A DNA stretch of 64,000 nt from Gammaproteobacteria bacterium (GTDB lineage: Bacteria; Pseudomonadota; Gammaproteobacteria; Acidiferrobacterales; Sulfurifustaceae). Shown piece after piece: positions 26,912 to 37,413 of this stretch. The DNA lies in the NCBI GenBank assembly GCA_016199745.1, contig JACQFZ010000022.1:62001-126000 (forward strand). Direction: 5' to 3'. A program made the position numbers and the translations under genes. Every line of letters begins with the position of its first letter. Positions within the stretch are counted from its first letter, which is position 1. Under the pieces are notes generated by a model. It was not told where the DNA came from and ran no database searches. It worked only from the letters and a program-made list of their open reading frames with translations.

Positions 26912-27755
26912 CGTTGCTGCGCGCCATAATTCCGGCGGCCAGTTGGCGCGCCTGATCGAGCTCAGCCAGCAGCTCAGCCAGTTCGGGGACATTGTCGTCG
27001 CGCTCGATCATGGTCGATATCGGACCGAAGCGGCGCACCGCCGTTTCGTACAACGACCATACGTCGTCCACCACCGGCTCGTCGTGCGTGTCGATGATAT
27101 GAGTTCCAAGATGGCGATGACCGGCGAGATGAAACTGTTGCACGCGCTCGCGCGGTACGCCGTCGAGATACGCCTGCGCATCGAAACCGTGATTGAAGGC
27201 ACTGACGTAAATATTATTAATATCGAGCAGCATCAAACAGTCGGCACGTTCGACTACGTTCGTCAGAAATTCCCATTCGCTCATGGCCGAATCGCGGTAG
27301 CTGACGTAGCTCGATACATTTTCGATCAAGATACGGCGGCCGAGTGTGTCCTGAACTTGGGCGATACGATCGGCCACGTGCGCGATCGCCTCTTCGGTGT
27401 AAGGCAGTGGCAGCAAATCGTGCATGTTCTTACCGTGCACACCGGTCCAGCAGAGATGATCGGAAATCCACGCCGGCTCAACCCGTTGCGCCAGTGCTTT
27501 GAGTTCCCGCAAGTAATTGCGATCGAGCGGATCGGTCGAGCCGATCGACAACGATACGCCGTGCATGACCAGTGGGTAACGACTGCGAATGCGGTCTAGA
27601 TAATGGAGCGGCTTGCCGCCGGGAACCATGTAGTTCTCCGACAGGATTTCGAACCAGTCGACCGCTGGTTGCGTCTCGAGAATGGTTTCGTAATGCGGAA
27701 TGCGCAGGCCGAGACCGAAGCCGAGGTAGGGGGGTTTTGTTGCTATGGTCACCAT
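26871..27755 (-). CDS. bufB: DUF692 multinuclear iron enzyme, bufferin maturase
   Basis: A 294-residue TIM-barrel-type protein of the MbnB/TglH/BufB family, which uses two or three iron ions to oxidise peptide cysteines. Family landmarks: [84 protein letters not shown] and FHLAGHRH, whose His/Asp/Glu/Asn residues match the family's metal ligands. In bufferin systems it converts precursor cysteines to copper-binding thiooxazoles. The last about 12 residues ([12 protein letters not shown]) are encoded by a REP-like repeat, so the natural end was replaced or extended. bufA precedes it by 45 bp. Confidence 0.92.
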   Translation of the reverse strand: MVTIATKPPYLGFGLGLRIPHYETILETQPAVDWFEILSENYMVPGGKPLHYLDRIRSRYPLVMHGVSLSIGSTDPLDRNYLRELKALAQRVEPAWISDHLCWTGVHGKNMHDLLPLPYTEEAIAHVADRIAQVQDTLGRRILIENVSSYVSYRDSAMSEWEFLTNVVERADCLMLLDINNIYVSAFNHGFDAQAYLDGVPRERVQQFHLAGHRHLGTHIIDTHDEPVVDDVWSLYETAVRRFGPISTMIERDDNVPELAELLAELDQARQLAAGIMARSNAPTSPSPSGRGMG

Positions 27756-27763
27756 AGATAAAG

Positions 27764-27790
27764 CAGGGCGCTCTCGAAGAGAGCGCCCTG
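27764..27790. terminator. Strong hairpin between bufA and bufB
   Basis: CAGGGCGCTCTC-GAA-GAGAGCGCCCTG is a perfect 12-bp stem with a 3-base loop. On the minus strand it is followed by CTTTATCT, a weak U-tract. It probably stabilises or partly terminates the bufA message, so that precursor is made in excess of the modifying enzymes. Confidence 0.65.
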
Positions 27791-27800
27791 CGAGTGCAGC

Positions 27801-28070
27801 TTAGCTCTGCTTCTCGGCCTTGCCACCCTTGTCGGTGCATTCCTTGTCGGTCTTGGTGTGCATCATGCCCTTGCCCTTGCAAGAGTTCTGGCCCTTGCAG
27901 GAGTTGGACGCGGTTTTGCACTCGCTCTTGCCTTTGCAGGCGTTGATGCCCGTGCAAGCGACTTTGCCGGCGTCGGCGGTGGTGGTGGTGTCAGCCATCG
28001 CCGAGGTGGCGAACAGGCCGGCAGCGGCGGTGGCGAGAGCGAAACCAGCAATTTTCTTAGCGTTCAACAT
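27801..28070 (-). CDS. bufA: Bufferin-type Cys-rich secreted precursor peptide
   Basis: An 89-residue protein with a Sec signal peptide (MLNAKKIAGFALATAAAGLF, ending SAMA) and a mature part holding six Cys in a CxGxNACKGKxxCKTxxNxCKGQNxCKGKG pattern plus KECTDKGG. The pattern resembles the BufA2-like branch more than DUF2282 BufA1, though I cannot run the models. Post-translational modification by BufBC and copper binding in the periplasm are expected from characterised systems. A GGAG Shine-Dalgarno lies 9 bp before the ATG, and TATATATC (28099-28106) could serve as a -10 element. It is the first gene of the bufABC-exporter operon. Confidence 0.85.
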   Translation of the reverse strand: MLNAKKIAGFALATAAAGLFATSAMADTTTTADAGKVACTGINACKGKSECKTASNSCKGQNSCKGKGMMHTKTDKECTDKGGKAEKQS

Positions 28071-28324
28071 TTGTTATCTCCACTACAGTGTTTGGGTTGA
28101 TATATACGCATTAGCGCGGCTGTCGGATGCAGTCGACCCGACCGCCGCGGCGGATTAGCGCCCAAGTCCGAGGCGAGTACCAGTCCTCGGCAGTATGGGT
28201 TCAATCTCGGCGCGGCATGGTAACGCATGCGCGCGATGAACACGATCCGTAGTCGCCGCTGTGCGTCGCCGTTGATCGGCGAAAATAATCAGTGGGTGTG
28301 AATAATTCGTGAAGGGTTGTGTTG

Positions 28325-28354
28325 ATCGCCAGGACGCGGATGCGTCCTGGCGAT
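28325..28354. terminator. Perfect 13-bp hairpin after ettA
   Basis: ATCGCCAGGACGC-GGAT-GCGTCCTGGCGAT begins 10 bp past the ettA stop, read on the minus strand. The U-tract on that side is poor, whereas six Ts follow on the plus strand. It probably protects or ends the ettA transcript. Confidence 0.6.
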
Positions 28355-28363
28355 TTACCTTTT

Positions 28364-30040
<1,677 letters not shown>

Positions 30041-30091
30041 ATGGTTTAAAGACCCGTATGAAACGTTAGAAGAGGTGAAACGGAAAAAGAA

Positions 30092-32380
30092 TCAGCGGCT
30101 CTTGGTTTTCGTGGTCGCCCAGTGCGGACTATCTTCGGAGGACAGCGTCGTCTCGTTTTCGAACTCGTAGTCCGGTGCGGATTCCGCCTGTTGGAAATAG
30201 TGTCCCTGCGCATAATCGACGCCGAGCGTCCATAACACCGAGAGCGCACCGGCCGACTCCACGCCCTTGGCGACGGTTTTGCGGTCCAATTTCTTGACGG
30301 CCTCGACCGCGCGCTTGAGCGCGGCGTGAATCGCGTTGTCGCTGTGGACGTTGCTGACGAGGCCGCTGTCGATCTTGAAATAATCGATCGGCAGCTCTTG
30401 CCACTGGTTGAGCGTCGCCAAGTTGCGCCCGAAATTATCGAGGCAGAAGCCGCAGCCGACGCGCTTGGCGGCGCGCATGAACGCCGCCGCCGGTCCGGCG
30501 TGCGCCAGCATCGCTGCTTCTTCGAGCTCGAGAATCAGATGTTGACCGCGCACAACATTTTCGTTCAACCAGCGCTGCAGCATTACCACCATTTCCACGT
30601 CGTTGAGCGCGTTCGCCGATAAGTTGATAAAGAAGGTCGCGCGCCGATCTTGTCGATGCAAGTCGGCGAGCGCGCGGATCGCATGACGCAGGACCCAGCG
30701 GTCGATAGTGTTTGCCAAGCCGGTTTGTTCGGCCAGCGGCATGAACTGGCCGGGCGGGATGCGTTGTTCGTTGGGATCGATCATGCGCACCAGCACTTCG
30801 AAATATTCGGCGGGGTCGCCGTGCAGGTTGATAATCGGCTGATAGTTCAGCTCGAACGCTTCTTGCTGAATCGCCCACTGCAGGCGTTCGAGTCCTTCGG
30901 TCGGTACCGCGGTTGCCGACGCCGACGGCGTGGTGAGAATCGGCGGTGCCGAAGGAGCCGCCGGCGTCGATGTGGCGGCTGCTGGCGCCGTTGCCGGTTT
31001 TGGCGCCGCCGTCACCGCCGGCTTAGTTGTCGGTTTGCTCGGCACGGTTGCGGCTTTCGTCGGCGATGGCGCTGCAGTTGTCGGTGCTGCGGTTGCGGCC
31101 GGTGTCGGCGCTGCCGCGGTCGAAGTACCGCTCTGTAGCTCGAGCGTGTGATAAAGATTGGCCAGGATTTTTTGACCGTTGTCGGCGGTTCGATCGATTA
31201 GTGCGCTAGCCAACCGACAGTTGCACTTGGTCTGCGTGCCGTCGTCGTCGAACGACGTGGCATTGAGCGCTTGCTCGGCGCGGTGCGCCAGATCGCGCAA
31301 TAGTGCGGTTTGCGTGCTCGCCAACAGCGCGGCGAACTCATGATCGCCGCAGCGCGTCAGCACCGCCCGCTCGCCGAAGATCTCGCGCAAAATGCGCGCC
31401 GCCGCCAATAAGAAGCGGTCGGCGGCGGTGTGACCATGGGTTTTGCTAACTCGCCGCAGGTCATGAAAGTCGACATAGACAATGCCGCCGCTGGTACCGC
31501 CGTCGCTTTTGGCGCGTTCGATCGTGCGCGTTAGCTCTTGCAGGAAGTAGTGGCGATTGTAGAGGCCGGTCAGCGGGTCGTGTTCGTTGAGATAACGCAA
31601 CTTGGTCTCGACCGCGCGACGCTTGGAGACGTCGGTCACCAACACCTGGGTGCAGGCCTCGCCGCTGATCATGATCGGCGACAAGGTAACCTCGACGTGG
31701 AAGCACGCGCCACCCTTGCGCACGGCCAGAAACTCTTGCGCGGCGCCGGCCTTGTTGCCGGTTTTGCGCACGTACTCTTTGAAGCGCGTTTGGTCGGCTT
31801 TGTCGATCAGGTTCATCAGCGGCACGCCTTCGAGCTCGCTCTGATCTTCGTACTCGAACATGTCGAGGTACGGTTTGTTGGCGTTGATGTGCATGCCATC
31901 CTGGCTATAACAGATCGCTTCGCGCGCGCTTTCAATGACGGCGCGGTGCTTGTCTTCCATTTCCTTAAGCGATTTAGTGGCTTGCCGGTATAGCGCTCGT
32001 TCGTGGGCGACGGCGAGCTCGCGTTCGATCGCAGGTAACAAACGTGCCGGTTGGCTTTTGAGGACGACGTCGCGGGCACCGGCGCGCATGATCTTGAGCA
32101 GATCGGCGTCGCGGATTGCGCGCGTCAGGACCAGTAGCGGAATATCGAGCTGGGCGCGACGCAACCATTCGAGTACCAGTGCGGCGCCGAAATGCGGTAA
32201 CTGATACTCGGCGACTACCGCGTCCCATTCGCCTTTCTCGATGGCTGCCTGCAGGCCGGTGAGGTCGTGTACCCGCAGCGACTTGAGCATGTAATTGCCC
32301 TTGCTCAATGCCGTTGTAACGATTTCGGCATCGTCTGGCGAGTCATCCACGATCAACAGGCGCAGGATCTTTTTTTCCAC
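30092..32380 (-). CDS. FimX-like REC-PAS-GGDEF-EAL protein with degenerate motifs
   Basis: A 762-residue protein. Order: REC (1-125), PAS (about 140-260), GGDEF (about 270-430), an Ala/Pro/Thr-rich linker of about 75 residues, EAL (about 515-755). REC keeps IVDDSPDD and the Lys in VVLKSQ but has Glu (VVAEYQLP) where the phospho-Asp belongs. The GGDEF motif reads RCGDHEF, EAL reads EVL (YFEVLVRM), and the metal-binding DDFG reads DNFG. This matches Pseudomonas FimX, a non-catalytic c-di-GMP receptor that controls type IV pili. Enzyme activity is therefore unlikely. No pilus genes are adjacent. Confidence 0.87.
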   Translation of the reverse strand: MEKKILRLLIVDDSPDDAEIVTTALSKGNYMLKSLRVHDLTGLQAAIEKGEWDAVVAEYQLPHFGAALVLEWLRRAQLDIPLLVLTRAIRDADLLKIMRAGARDVVLKSQPARLLPAIERELAVAHERALYRQATKSLKEMEDKHRAVIESAREAICYSQDGMHINANKPYLDMFEYEDQSELEGVPLMNLIDKADQTRFKEYVRKTGNKAGAAQEFLAVRKGGACFHVEVTLSPIMISGEACTQVLVTDVSKRRAVETKLRYLNEHDPLTGLYNRHYFLQELTRTIERAKSDGGTSGGIVYVDFHDLRRVSKTHGHTAADRFLLAAARILREIFGERAVLTRCGDHEFAALLASTQTALLRDLAHRAEQALNATSFDDDGTQTKCNCRLASALIDRTADNGQKILANLYHTLELQSGTSTAAAPTPAATAAPTTAAPSPTKAATVPSKPTTKPAVTAAPKPATAPAAATSTPAAPSAPPILTTPSASATAVPTEGLERLQWAIQQEAFELNYQPIINLHGDPAEYFEVLVRMIDPNEQRIPPGQFMPLAEQTGLANTIDRWVLRHAIRALADLHRQDRRATFFINLSANALNDVEMVVMLQRWLNENVVRGQHLILELEEAAMLAHAGPAAAFMRAAKRVGCGFCLDNFGRNLATLNQWQELPIDYFKIDSGLVSNVHSDNAIHAALKRAVEAVKKLDRKTVAKGVESAGALSVLWTLGVDYAQGHYFQQAESAPDYEFENETTLSSEDSPHWATTKTKSR

Positions 32381-32599
32381 GGCGAATCGACTAGGGAAGT
32401 TGAGCGGTAGCCATTTTAGGCCAAAGGCTAGGACCTACCAAATTTAATCTTCTGGCATGCGCGAGTGACGAGGGGTAAGTGACTAATTCGGCCCGAAATT
32501 AGCCTTTTCATCTATCTTCCTGCCAGCGGGCGAAGTGCCCGATATTGTCACGGGTGGCACGTAGCGACGACGTGTTCCCGGCTGGGCGTAACAGGGGGA

Positions 32600-33505
32600 T
32601 TAAGGGGTGAGCAGAAACTCGAGCAATGCCTTCTGCGCGTGTAGGCGATTTTCCGCCTCGTCCCAGACGACGCTTTGCGCGCCGTCAATGACATCGGCAG
32701 TGACTTCGTAACCGCGGTAGGCCGGTAGGCAATGCATGAACAGTGCATCGGCTTTGGCCTGTTGCATCAAGCCGGCGGTCACTTCGAAGCCGCCGAAGTC
32801 TTGTTGGCGTTTAGTTTTTTCCGCCTCTTGGCCCATGCTCGCCCAAGTGTCGGTAACGACTAGGTCGGCGCCGCGTACGGTCGTCGCGGCATCGTTCGAT
32901 AGCACAACGCTCTTGCCGCAAGCTTTGACGATATCGGCGTTCGGCGCGTAGCCGGCCGGTGTGGCGATGCGCAAGCTAAAACCGAAATGCTTGGCCGCTT
33001 GCATCCACGAATGACAAACATTGTTGCCGTCGCCGACCCAAGCGGCAGTGCGGCCGCTGATATCGCCGCGCTGTTCGATCCAAGTTTGCATATCGGCCAG
33101 CAGCTGGCAGGGATGATGTAAGTCGGTGAGCGCGTTGATAACCGGCACCCGCGAGTGCGCGGCGAAACGCTCGACCATGGCGTGATGGCCGGCGCGGATG
33201 ACGACGACGTCAACCATGCGCGATAGCACGCGCGCGGTGTCTTCGATCGGTTCGCCGCGATCGAGCTGCAGGTCGCGCGGCGCAAGGAACAGGCTGGTGC
33301 CACCGAGCTGGGCGAAGCCGGCTTCGAACGACACGCGGGTGCGGGTCGATGGCTTATCGAAGATCATTGCCATGGTTTTGCCAACGAGCGATGCATGGCG
33401 TTCGCCGCGTTGCTGCAGACGTTTGAGCTCGATGGCGCGGGCGATCAGCCGCTTGAGCTCGGCGGTGGAAAAATCCGCGAGCGTCAGCACGTGCCGCGTA
33501 GTCAC
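32600..33505 (-). CDS. argF: Ornithine carbamoyltransferase
   Basis: Makes citrulline from ornithine and carbamoyl phosphate in arginine synthesis. The 301 residues contain the carbamoyl-phosphate site FDKPSTRTRVSFEAGF (about 47-62), HHPCQLLADMQT (about 124-135), WVGDGNNVCHSWMQA and the ornithine loop FMHCLPAYRGYEV (about 258-270) that separates OTC from aspartate carbamoyltransferase. The start is GTG at 33505, overlapping the argD stop by 4 bp (GTGA). The ORF stays open upstream but only as a shadow of argD. Confidence 0.95.
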   Translation of the reverse strand: MTTRHVLTLADFSTAELKRLIARAIELKRLQQRGERHASLVGKTMAMIFDKPSTRTRVSFEAGFAQLGGTSLFLAPRDLQLDRGEPIEDTARVLSRMVDVVVIRAGHHAMVERFAAHSRVPVINALTDLHHPCQLLADMQTWIEQRGDISGRTAAWVGDGNNVCHSWMQAAKHFGFSLRIATPAGYAPNADIVKACGKSVVLSNDAATTVRGADLVVTDTWASMGQEAEKTKRQQDFGGFEVTAGLMQQAKADALFMHCLPAYRGYEVTADVIDGAQSVVWDEAENRLHAQKALLEFLLTP

Positions 33506-34677
33506 GCCGACCCCGCGAAGGTGCGCACGCTGTCGGCAACCACCGTAACGATTTGATCGGCTTCGGCGTCGCTGATAGTGAGCGGCGGCAGTAACCGCAC
33601 GACTTTGTCGGCGGTGACGTTGATCAATACACCGCGCTCCAACGCGCGTGTCAAAATTTCTTTGCACGGACGATCGAGCTCGATGCCGATCATCAGGCCG
33701 AGACCGCGAATCTGTTTGATTCCCTTCACGCCGTCGAGCTGTTGCTTCAAACCGTTGAGCATGCGCTGACCGAGCAGGGCGGCACGTTCCTGCAGCTTGC
33801 CCGACTGAAGCGCTTGCAACACCGCCAGCGCCGCGCGACAGGCGAATGGATTGCCGCCGTAGGTAGAGCCGTGGTTGCCGGGCTGGAACAGCCGCGCCGC
33901 TTCACCGCGCGCGAGGCAGGCGCCGATCGGCACGCCGTTACCGAGCGCTTTGGCGACGGTAATGACATCGGGTTGTATACGTTCGTGTTGATAGGCGAAC
34001 CAGCGGCCGGTACGGCACAGACCGGTCTGGATTTCGTCGAGCATCAACAACCAGCCGTGTTGATCGCACAGTGCGCGCAATCCTTCTAAATAACCGCGCT
34101 CGGGTATGACGATGCCGCCTTCGCCGAGTACCGGTTCGACCAGCACCGCGACCACGTCCGGATTATGTTCGGCGACTTGGCGAACGGCGGCGAGATCGTT
34201 GTAGGGCACGCGATTGAAGCCCGACACCAGCGGCTCGAAGCCGGCTTGAATGCGGCGGTTGCCGCTGGCGGAAAGGGTAGCGAGTGTGCGGCCGTGGAAA
34301 CTGCCTTCCATGACGATGATCGTCGGATTGCGGCGCTCGCGTTTGTTGCCGTAGAGGCGCGCGAGCTTGATGGCGGCTTCGTTCGCTTCGGCACCGGAGT
34401 TGCCGAAGAACGCTGACTCCATGCCGGCGAGTTGGCAAAGCTTGTCACCCAGCTGTTCTTGCAGTGGGATGCCGTACCAGTTGGAGGTGTGCAGCAGCTG
34501 GCCCGCTTGCTCGCGGATCGCTTCGGTCACGCCCGGATGCGCGTGCCCGAGGCTGCACACGGCGACACCGGCGAGCGCATCGAGGTACTTGCGGCCCTGA
34601 GTATCCCAGAGCCAGGCCCCTTCACCACGGACAAAGGCGACCGGTAGCCGCCCATATGTTTGCATTAAGTGTGTCAT
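33502..34677 (-). CDS. argD: Acetylornithine aminotransferase
   Basis: PLP enzyme converting N-acetylglutamate semialdehyde to N-acetylornithine. The same family does succinyl-DAP in lysine synthesis. The 391 residues show FGNSGAEANEAAIKLAR (about 95-111), SFHGRTLATLSASGN, LMLDEIQTGLCRTGRWFAYQ and the PLP-lysine motif DVITVAKALGNGVPIGA (about 235-251). I chose MTHLMQTYGRLPV at 34677; an in-frame ATG lies 36 bp upstream. It is coupled to argF by a 4-bp overlap, so argD-argF is an arginine operon. Confidence 0.94.
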   Translation of the reverse strand: MTHLMQTYGRLPVAFVRGEGAWLWDTQGRKYLDALAGVAVCSLGHAHPGVTEAIREQAGQLLHTSNWYGIPLQEQLGDKLCQLAGMESAFFGNSGAEANEAAIKLARLYGNKRERRNPTIIVMEGSFHGRTLATLSASGNRRIQAGFEPLVSGFNRVPYNDLAAVRQVAEHNPDVVAVLVEPVLGEGGIVIPERGYLEGLRALCDQHGWLLMLDEIQTGLCRTGRWFAYQHERIQPDVITVAKALGNGVPIGACLARGEAARLFQPGNHGSTYGGNPFACRAALAVLQALQSGKLQERAALLGQRMLNGLKQQLDGVKGIKQIRGLGLMIGIELDRPCKEILTRALERGVLINVTADKVVRLLPPLTISDAEADQIVTVVADSVRTFAGSA

Positions 34678-34820
34678 ACAAAATAATAAAGGCACCCCCG
34701 CTGGAACAATCACGACAGGTCGTTGAACCTGACCGTTCCGGCGCGAGGCGCCATCCGTTGAATGGAAACGATTTTAGCCCTTTAGCTTAGCAACGCAAGC
34801 GCCGCGGGCACCAAAGACAA

Positions 34821-34841
34821 AGCCCGGCGGAGTGCCGGGCT
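34821..34841 (-). terminator. Rho-independent terminator of the PuuD-like gene
   Basis: AGCCCGGC-ACTCC-GCCGGGCT on the minus strand, followed by TTTGTCTTT. It lies 26 bp after the stop of the membrane protein gene and before the argD promoter region. Confidence 0.75.
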
Positions 34842-34867
34842 CGGTCAGACAACAGTGTGTCAGCTGC

Positions 34868-35362
34868 TTAAAAGACAGGCAAGCCGTGGCCGCTGGCGAC
34901 CATGAAGAACAACATCGGCATCGACAGCATGGTGTTCGTGCGCGAGGCCAAGAAGGCGATACGGGCGGACTTGGCCTTAGTGGCGTCGTCGGCCGGCGTG
35001 ATACCGAGCACCTTTTTCTGATTTGGCCAGATCAGGCACCAGACGTTGAACAGCATGATCGTGCCGAGCCAGGCGCCGATGCCGATCGGGGCGGCCGAAC
35101 CTTTGAGCAAGAACGCGTTCACGAAGCCTAGGCGATCGGGATCTCTCATTAAATAGAAGGCGCCGGTTAGCCAGGTGACTAACGCCGCGTAACGAAACCA
35201 GAACAGCGCGCGCGGGGCGATATGCTTGGTGATGCCAGCAGCGGTACCGTCGGCCTTAGCGGCGGCGACGCCGGGTATTTGCACGGCATTGAAGTAGTAC
35301 AGCAAGCCGATCCAGGTAATGCCGGCCCAAATGTGCAACCAACGATCGAGAATTAATTCCAT
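34868..35362 (-). CDS. PuuD-like four-helix membrane protein
   Basis: A 164-residue integral membrane protein with about four hydrophobic helices (DRWLHIWAGITWIGLLYYFN, FWFRYAALVTWLTGAFYLM, IGIGAWLGTIMLFNVWCLIW, TMLSMPMLFFMVASGHG). The His residues and Trp-rich helices fit the membrane domain annotated as urate hydroxylase PuuD/DUF989. The cytochrome c domain of full PuuD is absent, so urate oxidation cannot be assumed. It could be a haem- or redox-linked membrane protein. A 32-residue single-span protein is encoded 38 bp upstream on the same strand. Confidence 0.75.
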   Translation of the reverse strand: MELILDRWLHIWAGITWIGLLYYFNAVQIPGVAAAKADGTAAGITKHIAPRALFWFRYAALVTWLTGAFYLMRDPDRLGFVNAFLLKGSAAPIGIGAWLGTIMLFNVWCLIWPNQKKVLGITPADDATKAKSARIAFLASRTNTMLSMPMLFFMVASGHGLPVF

Positions 35363-35400
35363 GTTTCCCCCATTAAGCGGTTATTGGTGAGCGTCAGCGA

Positions 35401-35499
35401 TTAGTGCTGCAAGAAATTGACGACGATCACGTACAGAACGACGGTGAGGACCAATCCCGAAATAATGGTGCCACAGAGTGAATCCAACGGTGTCTTCAT
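35401..35499 (-). CDS. Small single-span membrane protein (32 residues)
   Basis: An ATG at 35499 with a TGAGGAAA Shine-Dalgarno opens a 32-codon frame: MKTPLDSLCGTIISG followed by the hydrophobic helix LVLTVVLYVIVVNFLQ and His-stop. A charged/polar N-terminus and one membrane span are clear. It precedes the PuuD-like gene on the same strand by 38 bp and may be a small subunit of a membrane complex, like the tiny subunits of respiratory oxidases. It is too short for homology to be decided by eye. Confidence 0.6.
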   Translation of the reverse strand: MKTPLDSLCGTIISGLVLTVVLYVIVVNFLQH

Positions 35500-35754
35500 T
35501 GATAGATTTCCTCAAGTGCGTGGTATGAAGGTTGTTATACGGTGCTTGAGTCTTTCAAGGCGGCGTTAGGGTACGGCACAAACTGCCTCTATTTCAAGGC
35601 GACTTTGCCGGTATCGACGAGATCGTCCGTCATGTGATGTGAAGCCTGCGGTAACGAACCCACCGCGTCGGATGCACGAGAGTCGGTTAAAATCGATAGA
35701 TAGCAGGATAGTCAGGCATATATTAAGGAACTGCCGCTGACGCTACAGCAGTCG

Positions 35755-35910
35755 ATGGCACAACACGCCGCCGGTCAGGCATACGATCCGACGGTCTATC
35801 GCGACGCAGAGCGGCAGTACTACCAAAAGCACCTCTGCCGGATGCATCCGTGGCCGCCGTCGATACAAGCGACCGAAGGTGGAAATATTATTTATGCCGA
35901 GGCGCGGTAG
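35755..35910 (+). CDS. Unassigned short ORF, possible gene remnant
   Basis: A 51-codon frame ([20 protein letters not shown], then [20 protein letters not shown]) with a protein-like composition that stays open 17 codons further upstream without a start codon. It overlaps the 3' end of dadA by 19 bp. No ribosome-binding site or family is recognised. It may be the tail of a lost gene. Confidence 0.25.
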   Translation: MAQHAAGQAYDPTVYRDAERQYYQKHLCRMHPWPPSIQATEGGNIIYAEAR

Positions 35911-37154
35911 CGTTCTAACGTCAGCCCACTGAGGTCGATGTCCGCCGGCCGCCCCGATATCACATCGGCCAACACACGTCCCGAGCCCGCGCTCATGGTC
36001 CAGCCCAATGTGCCGTGGCCGGTATTGAGAAATAGGTTGGCGTAGCGTGTCTTGCCCACGAGCGGCGTACCGTCCGGTGTCATCGGCCGCAGCCCGGTCC
36101 AAAAAGTGGACCGCGACAGATCGCCGCCGCGCGGGAACAGATCGTTAACCACGTAGTTCAGCGTTTGCCGCCGTGCGTCGCGCAACTTGAGACTGTAGCC
36201 GGCGAGCTCCGCCGTGCCGCCGACGCGGATGCGATCGCCCAGGCGCGTGACCGCTACCTTATATGTCTCATCCATCACCGTGGATTCCGGTGCACCGCTG
36301 GCATCGGCGATGGGCACGGTGATCGAATACCCCTTAATAGGAAAGACCGGTAGCCGCAAGCCGAGCGACTGCAGCAACAGCGGCGAGTAGCTGCCGAGCG
36401 CAACCACATAAGCATCGGCGACGAATTCGCCGACATCGGTAACGACGCCGGTAATGCGCGCACCATCGCTGCGGATATATCGAATGCGTGTGTTGAAGCG
36501 AAACGTTGCGCCGAGTTCTTCCGCCAATGCCGCCAAGTTGTGCGTGAACTTAAAACAATCGCCGGTCTCGTCGCCCGGTAGCCGCAGGCCGCCGACGAAT
36601 TTTTCTTTGACTAACGATAATGCCGGCTCGACGCGAATGCAGGAATCGCGATCGAGTTTTTCATACGCCACGCCGAAACGATCGAGAATGCTCATGTCGG
36701 TCTGCACGCTGTCGAATTGCCTCTGCGTGCGGAATAGCTGCAGCGTTCCCTGCGTGCGCTGGTCGTACTGAATGCCGGTCTGTGCGCGCAACTCGCGTAA
36801 ACAATCACGGCTGTATCCGGCGAGTCGCAGCATGCGGCTCTTGTTGAGCTCGTAGCGGGCGGTTGTGCAGTTGCGTAGCAGGCTGGCGATCCAGCGCCAC
36901 ATCGCCGGATCGAGCTTCGGCCAAATAACGAGCGGCCGGTGTTTCATGAACAACCAGGTGATGGCTTTCAGCGGCAACGCCGGCCCGGCCCACGGCGCCG
37001 AGTAACCGGGCGATACTTCACCGGCGTTGGCGAAACTGGTTTCCAGCGCCGCCCCGTTTTGCCGTTCGAGTACCGTGACTTCGTGGCCGGCCTTCGTCAG
37101 GTAGTACGCGGTCGACACGCCGATGGTGCCACTGCCGAGGACAAGCACTTTCAT
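35892..37154 (-). CDS. dadA: D-amino acid dehydrogenase, FAD-dependent
   Basis: A 420-residue FAD oxidoreductase that deaminates D-amino acids to 2-oxo acids and passes electrons to the respiratory chain at the inner membrane. Dinucleotide-binding [20 protein letters not shown] is at 2-21, followed by [21 protein letters not shown] and [17 protein letters not shown]-like substrate/FAD contacts. The C-terminal FAD motif is [17 protein letters not shown], then [20 protein letters not shown]. Spacing and length fit DadA. It is divergent from an amino-acid ABC transporter, which suggests joint use of amino acids, perhaps D-alanine or D-glutamate/aspartate. Confidence 0.93.
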   Translation of the reverse strand: MKVLVLGSGTIGVSTAYYLTKAGHEVTVLERQNGAALETSFANAGEVSPGYSAPWAGPALPLKAITWLFMKHRPLVIWPKLDPAMWRWIASLLRNCTTARYELNKSRMLRLAGYSRDCLRELRAQTGIQYDQRTQGTLQLFRTQRQFDSVQTDMSILDRFGVAYEKLDRDSCIRVEPALSLVKEKFVGGLRLPGDETGDCFKFTHNLAALAEELGATFRFNTRIRYIRSDGARITGVVTDVGEFVADAYVVALGSYSPLLLQSLGLRLPVFPIKGYSITVPIADASGAPESTVMDETYKVAVTRLGDRIRVGGTAELAGYSLKLRDARRQTLNYVVNDLFPRGGDLSRSTFWTGLRPMTPDGTPLVGKTRYANLFLNTGHGTLGWTMSAGSGRVLADVISGRPADIDLSGLTLERYRASA

Positions 37155-37413
37155 GAGGGTTTCCGTTTTTTGTCGCGCATGTTTCCGGTGAGAAGTATGG
37201 GTATTGCTGACTTATGATTATGGTCCGTTCTAAATTCTTCGGCCGGGTCACTGATAATAGCGATCGAGTTGCACGACGCAAGCATAGGTCGGTATAGGGA
37301 TAGCGTCAGCGAGACGGTAAGTGTTTGTAACGTGTTACTTTAGCGTGTTGCCAGCAGCAGCTGGCCACTGCTTTAAATCAAATCACATAAGACCCACTGA
37401 AAGGAGACACCGT

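Noticed and set aside
27735-27760. TATGGTCACCATA near-palindrome over the bufB start as an operator
   Set aside because: It spans the start codon itself and can be explained by the coding sequence ATGGTGACC; too short to claim a binding site.
34868-35362. Functional urate hydroxylase
   Set aside because: Only the membrane domain is present; the cytochrome c domain and other purine catabolism genes are absent from the window.
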